A stretch of 39,332 bases of DNA from Ruminococcus sp. UBA3800. Lineage in GTDB: Bacteria > Bacillota > Clostridia > Oscillospirales > Ruminococcaceae. The stretch lies in the NCBI GenBank assembly GCA_002368715.1, contig DFEO01000123.1, positions 1 to 39,332 on the forward strand, written 5' to 3'. The translations under genes were made by a program, and so were the position numbers. Shown one piece after another: positions 30,912-39,332 of the stretch; positions within the stretch are counted from its first letter, which is position 1, and the number at the start of each line of letters is the position of its first letter. The notes below the pieces were generated by a model. It made no database searches. It saw nothing but the letters and a program-made list of their open reading frames with translations, and was not told where the DNA came from.

Positions 30912-32633
30912 TTATCTGTTCTTGCGTCTTACCCAGACAACGATGCCTATCACAAGAACGCAGACAGGAACGATAAGACAGAATGTCCATTTGAGCTTTG
31001 ATTTCTGGCTCTCGTTTATATCGAACGAATTTCCTGTTATGGATTTTGGCTGAATGGTAAGACCCTTGACCGTGGTCTTTCCTGTCAGCCCGTTAATGAC
31101 GCTCACAAAGTATTCGGCATTCTGATAGCGGTCAGACTGGAGATAATAATCCGACAGCAGCGCCTCGGAGCCGACAACGAGCACATTTGAATAAACGGTA
31201 TCGTTGTCATCCGTGAACTTTGCCTTGGAGCCGACAGCTGCATAGTTGAGCTTGCCCTTTTCCATTTTGTCGCCGATAGCCAGCTGACCGGTCGAAGAGT
31301 CTACCGAGATCATTGCCGTGTATGCCGAAGCGGTGGAAGAAAGGTATGCTTCGCAGTAGTTCATCCCCTGCTCCTGGAACAGTACGGAAACAGGTCTGCA
31401 AAGTGTTGAGATTATCTTCGGTGAAGCGGTCTGCATATCCTGATCGTAGTTGTCCGAGATATAATCGACACTGGTCGTACACGGCTCGTTATAATATCTT
31501 GCGCCGTCGCTTTCGCAGATAACGCCCTCGCCCACAGCAAGACCGTATTCCTCCAGAAACTCGTCAAGGTTCGGGGTCTCCTGCTGGCCGTAGGATGCAA
31601 CATAGATCATCTGTTTGCCAAGGTCACCGCCGTTGTTGAGGAAGCTGCTGAGCTTTTCAACATCCTGCGGTGTATAGTCCGCTCTCGGAGCAGGCACGAC
31701 GATAACATCCGTTCTTTCGGGGATGTCCTGGGTGGTTATGTCGATAGAGTCAACATTGTAGCCGTTTGCTTCGAGCAGAGACTGGAAGTAGGTAAGCTGA
31801 GTCAGCTCGCTGCTTCCTGTCAGGAACGTAACATAAACAGGGTTCGGGTCGGTAACTGTCATAAGAGCCGAGGTGAATGCCTGCTCGGCATTGGAAGACT
31901 CAACATAGCTTCCGTAGTAGTAGAGCACGTTCATATCGCCGTACTGTTCGGTGAGCATCTCGATGCTGTAGCCCGACTCTGACATCTGGGAGAGGAACTC
32001 GTCATTGAACTTGACCAGGTCCACAAGACCCACGGGCTTTGTCCTTTTTATCTTCTTGCCGTCAGCCTCGCCCTCTGTCTCGAAATAGATCTCGTAAGCC
32101 GAGGGCTTTTGCTCATAATCCTTTGCTATCTCGGGGTTCGAGTCTATATCCACAAAGCGATAGGATATATGGCTGTTTAGTTTTGCGTAGTTCTTTATAA
32201 GCTCGGATGCCTGCTTGGTATAGGAATTATATCCCTCAAATGCTTCCTCGCTTGCAAACACGGTTATCAGCACATCGCTTTTTATGCCCTTGACATACTT
32301 CTCTGTTTTTTCGGTAACAGAATAGATCTTGTCGCTGGTCAGGTCGATGGTTATGGGATAGCGGTCGAATATCATCGTGGTGACAACATTCAGAAGCACC
32401 ACCAGAGCCACGAACACACAGGTGAGCACTGTTGCCATAGTGCCGTGCTTGAGCTTTTTGGCTGTGCCTTTTGCGCCCTTTTCGTTCTTCTTATCCTTTT
32501 TGCTTTTTTTATCGTTTTTGTCATCCGCTTTGTCATCAAGCTTCTTCTTCTCGTCCTTCAGAACATCAGCCAGAAGCTCGGCGCTGGAAGCGGAGACCTT
32601 TTCAACGCTTTCGTTATTGTCCATATTGTCCAT
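30912..32633 (-). CDS. GldG-like ABC transporter auxiliary protein
   Basis: 573-residue protein of the GldG/ABC-type uncharacterised transport family. It has a long, highly charged cytoplasmic N terminus (Lys/Asp runs, residues 1-65), a membrane helix (68-90) and YPITIDLTSDKIYSVTEKTEKYVKG, the usual GldG opening. The extracytoplasmic domain has PVYVTFLTGSSEL, DVIVVPAPRADYTPQDVEKLSSFLNNGG and VLVVGSEALLSDYYLQ, then a second helix close to the basic C terminus (WTFCLIVPVCVLVIGIVVWVRRKNR). In Bacteroidetes GldG works with GldA and GldF; in Firmicutes the same set exists without gliding, substrate unknown. GGAGG precedes ATG 32633. Confidence 0.9.
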   Translation of the reverse strand: MDNMDNNESVEKVSASSAELLADVLKDEKKKLDDKADDKNDKKSKKDKKNEKGAKGTAKKLKHGTMATVLTCVFVALVVLLNVVTTMIFDRYPITIDLTSDKIYSVTEKTEKYVKGIKSDVLITVFASEEAFEGYNSYTKQASELIKNYAKLNSHISYRFVDIDSNPEIAKDYEQKPSAYEIYFETEGEADGKKIKRTKPVGLVDLVKFNDEFLSQMSESGYSIEMLTEQYGDMNVLYYYGSYVESSNAEQAFTSALMTVTDPNPVYVTFLTGSSELTQLTYFQSLLEANGYNVDSIDITTQDIPERTDVIVVPAPRADYTPQDVEKLSSFLNNGGDLGKQMIYVASYGQQETPNLDEFLEEYGLAVGEGVICESDGARYYNEPCTTSVDYISDNYDQDMQTASPKIISTLCRPVSVLFQEQGMNYCEAYLSSTASAYTAMISVDSSTGQLAIGDKMEKGKLNYAAVGSKAKFTDDNDTVYSNVLVVGSEALLSDYYLQSDRYQNAEYFVSVINGLTGKTTVKGLTIQPKSITGNSFDINESQKSKLKWTFCLIVPVCVLVIGIVVWVRRKNR

Positions 32634-32675
32634 AAATACGCTTCCTCCTTTTTATGAGATACCGTCTTTTCACTG

Positions 32676-33380
32676 TTATGCCCAGCGGCGCTTTTCGAGC
32701 ACCCTGACTGTCAGGAAGAGGAACACTGCCACTGCGCTGACAAAGAACACAACGTTTGAAAAGTCGAACACTCCATAGGTAAAGGAGTAGTATCTTTCAC
32801 CGAAGGAGATCCTGTTGCAGGCGGCCTTGAGCCACTCGAAAGGAAGGATATTGGATATGGTGGAAAGGAAGGACACCAGCAGCAGAGCGATAAAGCTCGA
32901 CACCGCTGCCACCACCTGGTTCTCGGTAAAGGACGAACAGAGGATACCTATCGAGATATAGGCGCCGCCCACAAGAGCCAGAGCCACTATATTGCCCACA
33001 ACAACGTTCCAGTCAGGGCTGCCGTAGGCGGACACCACAACTGCGAACACACCTGTTATGGCTGCTGCACAAAGATAGATCACGAAGGCTGCGAGAAACT
33101 TTCCCACAACTATGGCTCCCAGCCCCACAGGAGCCGTGAGCAGACACTGATCTGTCTTCGAGCGTTTTTCCTCGGAGATCGTTCTCATAGTGAGTATAGG
33201 TATAAGAACGACTATTATTATCAGAAGAGAACCGAACACCGAGTCGAGCTTGGTATAGCCGCTTTCAAGGCTCGAGTTCGAGAACATTATGCCTGCATAG
33301 GCATAGAATGCGGCCAGGAATATGTAGCCTATGGGAGAGGTGAAATACGATCTCAGCTCTCTGCGGAAAATTGCACCCAT
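32676..33380 (-). CDS. ABC-2 type permease, GldF-like
   Basis: 234-residue membrane protein with six hydrophobic helices. It opens with FRRELRSYFTSPIGYIFLAAFYAYAG, typical of GldF and other ABC-2 permeases, followed by LTMRTISEEKRSKTDQCLLTAPVGLGAIVVGKFLAA, a coupling segment conserved in this group. It would form the membrane channel for the adjacent ATPase. The start overlaps the ATPase stop (TGATG, one base shared), so the two are translationally coupled. The GldG-like gene follows after 42 bp. Confidence 0.92.
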   Translation of the reverse strand: MGAIFRRELRSYFTSPIGYIFLAAFYAYAGIMFSNSSLESGYTKLDSVFGSLLIIIVVLIPILTMRTISEEKRSKTDQCLLTAPVGLGAIVVGKFLAAFVIYLCAAAITGVFAVVVSAYGSPDWNVVVGNIVALALVGGAYISIGILCSSFTENQVVAAVSSFIALLLVSFLSTISNILPFEWLKAACNRISFGERYYSFTYGVFDFSNVVFFVSAVAVFLFLTVRVLEKRRWA

Positions 33381-34354
33381 CAGTCCTCAGCCTCCTCTTC
33401 GTCATCGTTGTCGGTAAGGTCGATATCCTCGCCCATCGTAAGGCGCAGGAAGATATCCTCAAGCGAAAGCTCACTCGTTTTCAGCTCCAGCAGATACCAG
33501 CCGTGAGAAGCTATCTGTGAAAACAGCTCTTTTCTTATGTCGGTCTTTTCGCCTGCTTCGATATTATAGGTGCCGACGCCCTTGTGCTCCGAGATACACT
33601 CGGCGCTGATAACGCCCTTGATGCCCTTTATCATCCTGAGCACCTTTTCGCTGTCGCCTTCGATCTTGGCGCTGAGCTTGTTCTCGCCGGTCAGCTTCAT
33701 CGAGAGGTTTTCCTCGGTGTCGTTGGCAACGATCTTTCCGTCGTTTATAACGACTATCTTGTCGCACACAGCCTGGACTTCGGAGAGGATGTGGGACGAC
33801 AGGATGACAGTGTGGTTCTTGCCCAGCTTTTTGATGAGCGTTCTTATCTCGATGATCTGATTAGGGTCAAGACCGACAGTGGGCTCGTCAAGTATCAGGG
33901 TCTTGGGGTTGCCCACCAGCGCCTGCGCAAGGCCGACTCTCTGGCGGTAGCCTTTGGAAAGGTTCTTTATCATCCTGTTATAGACGTGCTCTATCTTTAC
34001 CAGCTGGCAGATATCTTTAAGGTGAGATATCTTTGGCAGCTTGCACTTTTTAAGGTCATAGATAAAGCTAAGATATTCCTTTACGGTCATATCCACATAA
34101 AGCGGAGGTATCTCGGGCAGATAGCCGATCTGCTTCTTTGCCTTCACGGGATCCTCCAGTATGTCTATACCATCTATAAGAGCCTTGCCGTCGGTGCAGG
34201 ATATATATCCTGTCAATATGTTCATAGTGGTCGATTTGCCGGCGCCGTTAGGGCCAAGAAACCCCAGTATCTCGCCGTCCTCGGCCTTGAAAGAGATATT
34301 GTTCACAGCTTTTTTGTCGCCGTATCTCTTGGTCAGGTTTACAACTTCTATCAT
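33380..34354 (-). CDS. ABC transporter ATP-binding protein, GldA-like
   Basis: 324-residue ATPase. Walker A GPNGAGKST (35-43), Q-loop region GYLPEIPPLYVDMTVKEYL, signature LSKGYRQRVGLAQAL, Walker B LILDEPTVGLD and the H-loop SSHILSEV are all intact. The C-terminal 90 residues form an extra regulatory domain and an acidic tail (DNDDEEEAED). It energises the GldF-like permease encoded immediately downstream. The only good ribosome site (AAAGGAGG) is 27 nt from ATG 34354, with a GTTCC / GGAAC hairpin in between, an unusual arrangement. First gene of the Gld-like operon; no strong promoter was identified in the 112 bp ahead. Confidence 0.94.
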   Translation of the reverse strand: MIEVVNLTKRYGDKKAVNNISFKAEDGEILGFLGPNGAGKSTTMNILTGYISCTDGKALIDGIDILEDPVKAKKQIGYLPEIPPLYVDMTVKEYLSFIYDLKKCKLPKISHLKDICQLVKIEHVYNRMIKNLSKGYRQRVGLAQALVGNPKTLILDEPTVGLDPNQIIEIRTLIKKLGKNHTVILSSHILSEVQAVCDKIVVINDGKIVANDTEENLSMKLTGENKLSAKIEGDSEKVLRMIKGIKGVISAECISEHKGVGTYNIEAGEKTDIRKELFSQIASHGWYLLELKTSELSLEDIFLRLTMGEDIDLTDNDDEEEAED

Positions 34355-34466
34355 TTTCAGCCGTTCCGTTGGGAACTACTGCCTCCTTTCAGGACCCGTT
34401 TAAAGCGGGCACAGCATTATTAAATATAAACCGTCACTGTGACAGCCTTGTGAAAGAGCGGAAAGC

Positions 34467-35915
34467 TTATAATGAAAGCTGAGCTATACCCTTCTTTACT
34501 CTATCCAGCGAATCCGCTTTTCCCAGCAGGTGAGCAAGCTCGACAGCTCCGCCCGGAGTCGAGGGCTTGCCCGAAAGGGCAACTCTCAGCGGCCAGAGGA
34601 TAAGGCCGTTCTTGCACTCAAGCTTAGCTATGAGAGAGAAGAGCGCCTCATGTACGCCGTCCATGCTCCAGTCCTCAAGCTCTTCCAGAACAGGAAGGAC
34701 AGCCTTCAGGGATTCGAGGGAGTTCTCGGCGTTTGTCTTCATCTTCTTGTGGGTATAGAGCTCGTTGTCATAAGCGGGGAGCTCGTCAAAGAAGTCCACC
34801 ATTTCGGGGATGTCGGTGAACACCTCAGTTCTTGCCTGCAAAAGTGCGGCTATCTCGTCAAGGTCGATATCTTCACGCTTTATGCTCTGTCTTATATAGG
34901 GCTTTGCATACTCTGCGAACTTTTCGGGAGCAAGAGCCTTGATATACTTGGCGTTTATAGCTCTCAGCTTCATCGGGTCGAAGATAGCAGGCGACTTTGA
35001 CAGTCCGTGTATATCGAATTCCTGCACCAGCTCGTCGAGGGTGAATATCTCCTTCTCGGACTTCGGTGCCCAGCCCAGCAGAGCGATATAGTTTATAACT
35101 GCCTCTTTGAGGTAGCCCTTCTGCATAAGGTCCTGGTATGAGGCGTCGCCGTCACGCTTTGAAAGCTTGTGCTGCTTGTCCTTCATAATATGCTCAACGT
35201 GGATATAGGTGGGCTCGTCCCAGCCGAACGCCTTGTAGAGCAGGGTATACTTCGGGGCAGATGCAAGGTACTCGTTTCCTCTTACGACGTGGGTGATACC
35301 CATAAGGTGGTCGTCCACAACGTTTGCAAAGTTATAGGTCGGCATCCCGTCGGTCTTTATAAGTATCTGGTCATCAAGCTCCGAGCAGTCAACGGTTATG
35401 TCGCCGTAAAGCTCATCATGGAAGGTTATCTCGCCCTCGGGTATAGCCTGTCTGATAACATAAGGCTTGCCTTCGGCAAGGTTTTTCTCTATCTCTTCTT
35501 TTGACAGATCCCTGCAGTGCCTGTCATACATAGGAGTCACGCCGTTTGCTTCCTGTTCGGCTCTCACCTTGTCGAGCCTTTCCTTGTCACAGAAGCAGTA
35601 ATAGGCCTCGCCCTTTTCCACGAGCTGCAGCGCATACTTCTTGAACATCCCCATTCTTTCGGACTGGACATACGGTCCTACGGGGCCGCCTATATCGGGA
35701 CCCTCGTCCCAGTTGAGCCCGACATCCTTGAGGGTGTTGTATATAACGTCAACAGCGCCTTCAACATAGCGCTCCTGATCGGTGTCCTCTATTCTCAGTA
35801 TAAAATCTCCGCCATGCTTTTTTGCTATCAGATATGCAAAAAGAGCGGTCCTCAGATTTCCAATGTGCATATATCCCGTCGGTGAGGGAGCAAATCTTGT
35901 TCTAACCTTATTCAA
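34467..35915 (-). CDS. gltX: Glutamate--tRNA ligase
   Basis: 482-residue class I aminoacyl-tRNA synthetase charging tRNA-Glu (and possibly tRNA-Gln where GatCAB is used). The HIGH-type motif is [13 protein letters not shown], the KMSKS-type motif is KLSKRDG, and [14 protein letters not shown] is the usual substrate-binding segment; length fits the family. The TTG at 35915 gives the standard [14 protein letters not shown] opening and has AAAGGA 8 nt ahead. An ATG at 35942 lacks a ribosome site and adds nine residues. It is the last gene of the run that starts with rbfA, 37 bp after the small membrane protein. Confidence 0.96.
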   Translation of the reverse strand: MNKVRTRFAPSPTGYMHIGNLRTALFAYLIAKKHGGDFILRIEDTDQERYVEGAVDVIYNTLKDVGLNWDEGPDIGGPVGPYVQSERMGMFKKYALQLVEKGEAYYCFCDKERLDKVRAEQEANGVTPMYDRHCRDLSKEEIEKNLAEGKPYVIRQAIPEGEITFHDELYGDITVDCSELDDQILIKTDGMPTYNFANVVDDHLMGITHVVRGNEYLASAPKYTLLYKAFGWDEPTYIHVEHIMKDKQHKLSKRDGDASYQDLMQKGYLKEAVINYIALLGWAPKSEKEIFTLDELVQEFDIHGLSKSPAIFDPMKLRAINAKYIKALAPEKFAEYAKPYIRQSIKREDIDLDEIAALLQARTEVFTDIPEMVDFFDELPAYDNELYTHKKMKTNAENSLESLKAVLPVLEELEDWSMDGVHEALFSLIAKLECKNGLILWPLRVALSGKPSTPGGAVELAHLLGKADSLDRVKKGIAQLSL

Positions 35916-35952
35916 AGCAAACATCCTTTCCTTGACATTCATAAAGCGGCTG

Positions 35953-36141
35953 TCATTTTCTCAGATACAGAAGGTATCCCACTGCCGCCGACACTGCCGC
36001 AGGCGCCAGAACATCACGCCGCAGCACAAAATGATAGGGGCTGTGAAGAAAAAACCTTGCGTGCATCATCTCATACAGGACCCAGAAGCCTGTCATCAGC
36101 AGCACAAACAGAATAAACTTCACCCATTTGTTTTTTATCAT
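35953..36141 (-). CDS. Small membrane protein of unknown function
   Basis: 62 residues: basic start (MIKNKWVK), a hydrophobic helix ([18 protein letters not shown]), a short [12 protein letters not shown] loop, basic RR, a second helix ([15 protein letters not shown]) and a final RK, giving a two-helix hairpin. It starts 6 bp after the ribF stop and precedes gltX, so it is clearly within the operon, but the ribosome site is weak (AGGTAA). No family recognised; a membrane adaptor or a lineage-specific protein are both possible. Confidence 0.72.
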   Translation of the reverse strand: MIKNKWVKFILFVLLMTGFWVLYEMMHARFFLHSPYHFVLRRDVLAPAAVSAAVGYLLYLRK

Positions 36142-36147
36142 TGTTTT

Positions 36148-37080
36148 TTACCTGTTTTCTTCAAAATATTTCTGAGCCTGCATGGTGTTGCGTCTTATCT
36201 CGGCTTTCAGCTCGTCAACGCTCTCAAAGCGTTTTTCCGGCCTCAAAAACTCGAAAAGCTCAAGCCTTACGTTCTTGCCGTAAAGATCGCCCTCATAGCC
36301 CAGTATAAAGGTCTCGGCCAGCGGCCTTGTGAGGTCTGCCTCGACGGTGGGTTTAAGGCCTATATCCGTGACAGCGTTATAGGTCCTGCCCTCAACGCTC
36401 ACACGGGAGCAGTAAACACCGAACCTTGGCAGCACCCGGCCTCTCGGTATGGCCTGGTTTATGGTAGGGAAGTTCCAAGTCCTTCCCCTCTGGAAGCCGT
36501 GCTCAACAGGGAGCTCGAAGCCGAACCGGTATCCCAGCAGCTCATTTGCCTTTGCTATCTCGCCCTGTCTTATCAGCTTTCTTATCAGCGTCGAGCTTAT
36601 GGTCACGCCGTCGGTCGTCAGCGCACCTGCCACAGTGACCTCGATGCCGTATTTTTTTCCGAGGCGTTCAAGGTCCTCGGCTTTGCCCACGGCGCCCCGC
36701 CCAAAGGTGAAGTCCTCGCCGCAGACAGCGCCCACGCAGCCCATCTTCCCTAGCAGTATATCTCTCACAAAGGCCTCGGGTCTCATTCCTTTAAGGTCCG
36801 AGAACTCGGGCGAATAGAGATAGTCTGTTCCTGCCTCGGCGATGCGCTCGCTTTTCTGGCTGTCATCAAGCAGCATCTCAAGCATCCCGTCATGGCCTTT
36901 GGAGGTCACGCTGTTGGTCTTGAAGCAGAACACCGCCGAAGCAGCGCCTATGCTCCTTGCCTTTGATACCGCCGTGTCTATTATATATCTGTGACCTCTG
37001 TGAACTCCGTCAAAAAGACCCAGAGCGCACACGGTCTGCTCATTGCGGGGTATACCGCTGTTGTCGTCAATTATTATCAA
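36148..37080 (-). CDS. ribF: Bifunctional riboflavin kinase/FAD synthetase
   Basis: 310-residue enzyme making FMN from riboflavin and then FAD. The N-terminal FAD synthetase (nucleotidyltransferase) domain has GLFDGVHRGHR, FGRGAVGKAEDL and ISSTLIRKLIRQGEI. The C-terminal riboflavin kinase domain has GRTWNFPTIN, the GVYCSRVSVEGRTYNAVTDIGLKPT strand pair and the LELFEFLRPEKRF end. The TTG start at 37080 has GGGGTGA ahead. It follows truB by 45 bp in the same operon, an order (rbfA, nrnA, truB, ribF) common in Firmicutes. Confidence 0.95.
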   Translation of the reverse strand: MIIIDDNSGIPRNEQTVCALGLFDGVHRGHRYIIDTAVSKARSIGAASAVFCFKTNSVTSKGHDGMLEMLLDDSQKSERIAEAGTDYLYSPEFSDLKGMRPEAFVRDILLGKMGCVGAVCGEDFTFGRGAVGKAEDLERLGKKYGIEVTVAGALTTDGVTISSTLIRKLIRQGEIAKANELLGYRFGFELPVEHGFQRGRTWNFPTINQAIPRGRVLPRFGVYCSRVSVEGRTYNAVTDIGLKPTVEADLTRPLAETFILGYEGDLYGKNVRLELFEFLRPEKRFESVDELKAEIRRNTMQAQKYFEENR

Positions 37081-37125
37081 AACATCACCCCGAAATCCAC
37101 AGACAGGACAAGGCTGTCCTCTCTG

Positions 37126-38034
37126 TCACTGAGTGTCAAAAAAGTTTTTCACAATGCCGAACTGATCCCCGTAAAACTTCCCGAGCCCCAGAAATTCTCC
37201 GTCTGCGCCATAGACCCTGAACGTCTTGCCGCAGGCATCCATCCCTGTCTGTTCTGCTCTCAGCCTTACTCCGTTTTTATAAAGCCGGGTCTCTTTTTCT
37301 CCCAGCGTCAGTTCATCATAGACCGCAAAGATCTTGTCCGTCGGAAGCAGGAGCTCCTCCAGCTGGCGGTCGTTCTGGGCGTCTGTTATCTCGGCCAGAG
37401 TATAGCACTCGTCCAGCGAAAAGCCACCGGAATATGTTCTTTCAAGGTCGGTCATCAGCCCCACTGTTCCCAGTTGTTCGGCTATATCCCTTATAAGAGC
37501 CCTGATATAGGTGCCCTTGCGGCAGTTGACCGCTATCACCGCTGCCTGTTTTTTTTCGTCAAAGCTTCGCAGCGTTATGCTGTCTACGGTCACAGGTCTT
37601 GGCGGAAGATCGAGAGTCTTGCCTTCTCTTGCCAGCTCATAAAGCCTTCTGCCGCCGACCTTTATAGCGGAATACATAGGCGGCACCTGCATCAGCTCGC
37701 CGACAAACATATGCAGCACCTGCTCCAGCTCCTCCTCGGTCACTTTCCTGCCGCCGGTCTGAGTTATCGTTCCGGTGGCATCCAGAGTGTCCGATGTTTC
37801 TCCGAAGCGAAGAGCGGCGATATAGCTTTTTCTGTTGTCGGGAACTATATCGCAGGCTTTGGCAGCCTTTCCTATAAACAGGGGCAGCACCCCCGAAGCC
37901 ATCGGGTCGAGAGTTCCGCCGTGGCCGATCTTTCTGATGCCTGTTATGCTCCTCACCTTGGCCACGATGTCAAAAGACGTCCAGCCCTCGGGCTTGTAAA
38001 CGGGGAGCACTCCGTTAATCCTGCTTTGTTCCAT
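37126..38034 (-). CDS. truB: tRNA pseudouridine(55) synthase TruB
   Basis: 302-residue enzyme forming pseudouridine 55 in the T loop of tRNAs. The opening GVLPVYKPEGWTSFDIVAKVR and the catalytic GGTLDPMASGVLPL (Asp nucleophile), then SYIAALRFGETSDTLDATG, PPMYSAIKVGGRRLYELAREG and YIRALIRDIAEQLG are all typical. A small C-terminal RNA-binding part follows (LLPTDKIF ... LYKNGVRL, YGADGEFLGLG). The ATG overlaps the end of nrnA by 20 bp, so translation is coupled. Fits the conserved rbfA-nrnA-truB-ribF order. Confidence 0.96.
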   Translation of the reverse strand: MEQSRINGVLPVYKPEGWTSFDIVAKVRSITGIRKIGHGGTLDPMASGVLPLFIGKAAKACDIVPDNRKSYIAALRFGETSDTLDATGTITQTGGRKVTEEELEQVLHMFVGELMQVPPMYSAIKVGGRRLYELAREGKTLDLPPRPVTVDSITLRSFDEKKQAAVIAVNCRKGTYIRALIRDIAEQLGTVGLMTDLERTYSGGFSLDECYTLAEITDAQNDRQLEELLLPTDKIFAVYDELTLGEKETRLYKNGVRLRAEQTGMDACGKTFRVYGADGEFLGLGKFYGDQFGIVKNFFDTQ

Positions 38035-38980
38035 TTAACTCCTTGTCTACCTGCATAAGCAGCATACTTCTGACCTCAGCCAGCGGAGCGTGTATCTCGC
38101 AGCCGGCTGCACGGATATGTCCGCCGCCGCCGAAGTTTTTGCAAAAAGCGGAAGCGTCCACCTCTTCTGTTGTCCTCACCGAGATCTTATAAACGTTCTC
38201 ATGGCGCTCCTTGACCGTTATACCGATCTGCACGCCCTCGACGCTCAGGGGTATGGAAGCGAGCCCCTCAAATTCGGAAGCGTCAACTCCGCTTTCCTCC
38301 ATTGCTTCCTTCGAGAGAACTATCAGCGAGCATTTGTCGTCATAGTAGTATTCCATATGTCTTGCAACGCCCTGCTCGACACGCATCCTTGCCTTGCTCT
38401 TGACATCGAACATCTTGCGGTTTATCACCGCAAAGCTGATATCATACTCCTCCATCAGCTCGGCAGCGATCCTATGTGTCTCGGGTGTCGTATTCTCATA
38501 CTTGAAGCACCCCGTATCCGTAGCTATACCTGTGTAGAGAGCCTCGGCAATATGCTTTGTGATGGGCTTTCCGGACTCACGCATTATCTTGTAAAGGATA
38601 AGAGCTGCCGCAGGTGCCTTTGCGTCAACATAGGTGTTCTTAGCATAGTTCTTGTTCGAGATATGGTGATCTATGCAAAGGTCGATAGCGCCCTCTTTGG
38701 CATATCTTTCAAGATTGTGTCCCAGAAGCACCGTGTCTGCTATATCCACAGCAATAACATACTTCTCCTCAAAATCCTGCTCATAGTAGCCCTCATAGAT
38801 AAAGTCATACCTGTCGGGAAATCCCTCCGAATTTAGGACGTTTGCCTTCTTGCCCATATTGCGCAGGAATTCGCAGAGCGCAAAGCCGCACCCCAGGGTG
38901 TCCCCGTCGGGGCTTTTGTGTGTGAGGATAGTGAAGCAGTCATTTTCCTCGAAAATACTATTGATCTGAGAAAACGTCAT
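38015..38980 (-). CDS. nrnA: DHH/DHHA1 phosphoesterase, NrnA-like (oligoribonuclease/pAp phosphatase)
   Basis: 321-residue enzyme. DHH domain metal ligands are visible in LTHKSPDGDTLG, IAVDIADT and CIDHHISN; the DHHA1 domain ends in FGGGGHIRAAGCEI. Characterised Firmicutes homologues degrade very short RNA, dinucleotide products such as pApA, and 3',5'-bisphosphate nucleotides. Two starts are possible: ATG 38980 (GGGAG 9 nt ahead, chosen) or ATG 38998 (GAGGAG 7 nt ahead, six more residues). Either overlaps the end of rbfA. Overlaps truB at the other end. Context supports a housekeeping role in RNA turnover. Confidence 0.93.
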   Translation of the reverse strand: MTFSQINSIFEENDCFTILTHKSPDGDTLGCGFALCEFLRNMGKKANVLNSEGFPDRYDFIYEGYYEQDFEEKYVIAVDIADTVLLGHNLERYAKEGAIDLCIDHHISNKNYAKNTYVDAKAPAAALILYKIMRESGKPITKHIAEALYTGIATDTGCFKYENTTPETHRIAAELMEEYDISFAVINRKMFDVKSKARMRVEQGVARHMEYYYDDKCSLIVLSKEAMEESGVDASEFEGLASIPLSVEGVQIGITVKERHENVYKISVRTTEEVDASAFCKNFGGGGHIRAAGCEIHAPLAEVRSMLLMQVDKELNGTKQD

Positions 38981-39332
38981 CTTCGCCGCTCCCTTCATCT
39001 TCGGGCTCCTCGCTCACGAGCTCACGGAGCCTTTTTGTTATCTGTGCCGAATGCTCGATCGAGTCATCGGCGATGAATTTAAGATCGGGGCATTTCTTTA
39101 CCCCAAGGACATTGGATATCTCTCTTTTTATATATCCCGATGCCGACTCGAAGCCCCTGACGGCCTCCTTTGCCCTTTCAAGCCCCTCAAAGCTCGAGAT
39201 ATACACCCTGCAGAATGACCCGTCTCTCGCAACATCGCATCTTACGACAGAGAGCATATCGCCGCCTGCTATCCTCGGGTCTTTAAGCTCACGCATAAGC
39301 CCCGAGATTATCCTTTTTATATCCTCGGACAT
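38958..39332 (-). CDS. rbfA: 30S ribosome-binding factor RbfA (5' end probably outside window)
   Basis: 124 codons to the window edge. RbfA is a KH-like cold-shock protein that binds the 30S subunit during 16S rRNA 5' end maturation. The expected pattern is present: SEDIKRIISGLMRELKDPRI, then VVRCDVARDGSFCRVYISSFEG, ASGYIKREISNVLGVKKCPDLKFIADDSIEHSAQITKRL, and an acidic tail (EEPEDEGSGEDD). A Met codon coincides with the window end, but RbfA proteins usually have several basic residues before this point, so the true start is likely a little upstream. It overlaps the start of nrnA. Confidence 0.93.
   Translation of the reverse strand: MSEDIKRIISGLMRELKDPRIAGGDMLSVVRCDVARDGSFCRVYISSFEGLERAKEAVRGFESASGYIKREISNVLGVKKCPDLKFIADDSIEHSAQITKRLRELVSEEPEDEGSGEDDVFSDQ

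Noticed and set aside
34390..34466. Terminator between gltX and the Gld-like operon
   Set aside because: The gap lies upstream of gltX's stop on the shared strand; the CCCG/CGGG and GTCACTGTGAC palindromes are short and have no T-run.

Overview
The window looks like chromosome from an anaerobic, fibre-degrading member of the Clostridia, most likely Ruminococcus or a close Oscillospiraceae relative. The basis is a secreted CAP protein with a C-terminal dockerin, a GH94 disaccharide phosphorylase, Ser/Thr-rich lipoproteins, strong AGGAGG ribosome binding sites, an ATP-dependent PEP carboxykinase and a SpoVAC homologue. Species cannot be fixed from the sequence alone. I found no rRNA, tRNA, CRISPR array, prophage or intact insertion sequence.

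Layout. 1-1835: 3' two thirds of secA, without the usual C-terminal zinc motif. 1866-3032: an XRE repressor divergent from a zinc-ribbon/DUF2085 gene pair, separated by a near-consensus promoter covered with TGTGTT operator boxes. 3166-4680: CAP-dockerin protein. 4923-8042 (minus): cell-surface operon of a transglutaminase-like protein, a lipoprotein and an acyltransferase. 8521-13861 (plus): a nine-gene run without an internal terminator. It holds a partner-switching module (STAS antagonist, HATPase anti-sigma kinase, sensor-PP2C phosphatase) with a flavodoxin-fold reductase inserted, a degenerate HATPase-like protein, three very small proteins carrying leader-like GG/AG motifs, and an ECF-type sigma factor followed by a strong terminator. 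This is the best candidate for an undescribed system.

14049-17106 (minus): YfhO glycosyltransferase and a NUDIX hydrolase. 17107-17733: repeat-rich spacer. 17734-18624: GT2 glycosyltransferase. 19175-18696 (minus): YfcE-like phosphoesterase. 19287-20214: three small conserved-looking proteins. 20219-20665 (minus): isolated spoVAC. 20948-21841: lipoprotein. 22001-25114 (minus): pckA and lysC, each with a clear sigma-A promoter. 25418-25762: MazF-type toxin with no visible antitoxin. 25948-28362 (minus): GH94 phosphorylase with a palindrome behind its promoter. 28363-29042: repeat-rich spacer. 29043-34354 (minus): Gld-like ABC system (ATPase, permease, GldG, DUF4340) and a small protein. 34467-39332 (minus): housekeeping run rbfA-nrnA-truB-ribF-small membrane protein-gltX.

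Two dispersed repeat families stand out. One is a roughly 130 bp palindromic MITE-like element, at about 4786 and about 13934. The other is a GCCGTGCGGCGAGCAC repeat near 17297, 17483, 28836 and 29028, with a degenerate copy at 25933. Copies often lie directly against the 3' ends of genes. TTG start codons are unusually frequent: eight genes are best started there.
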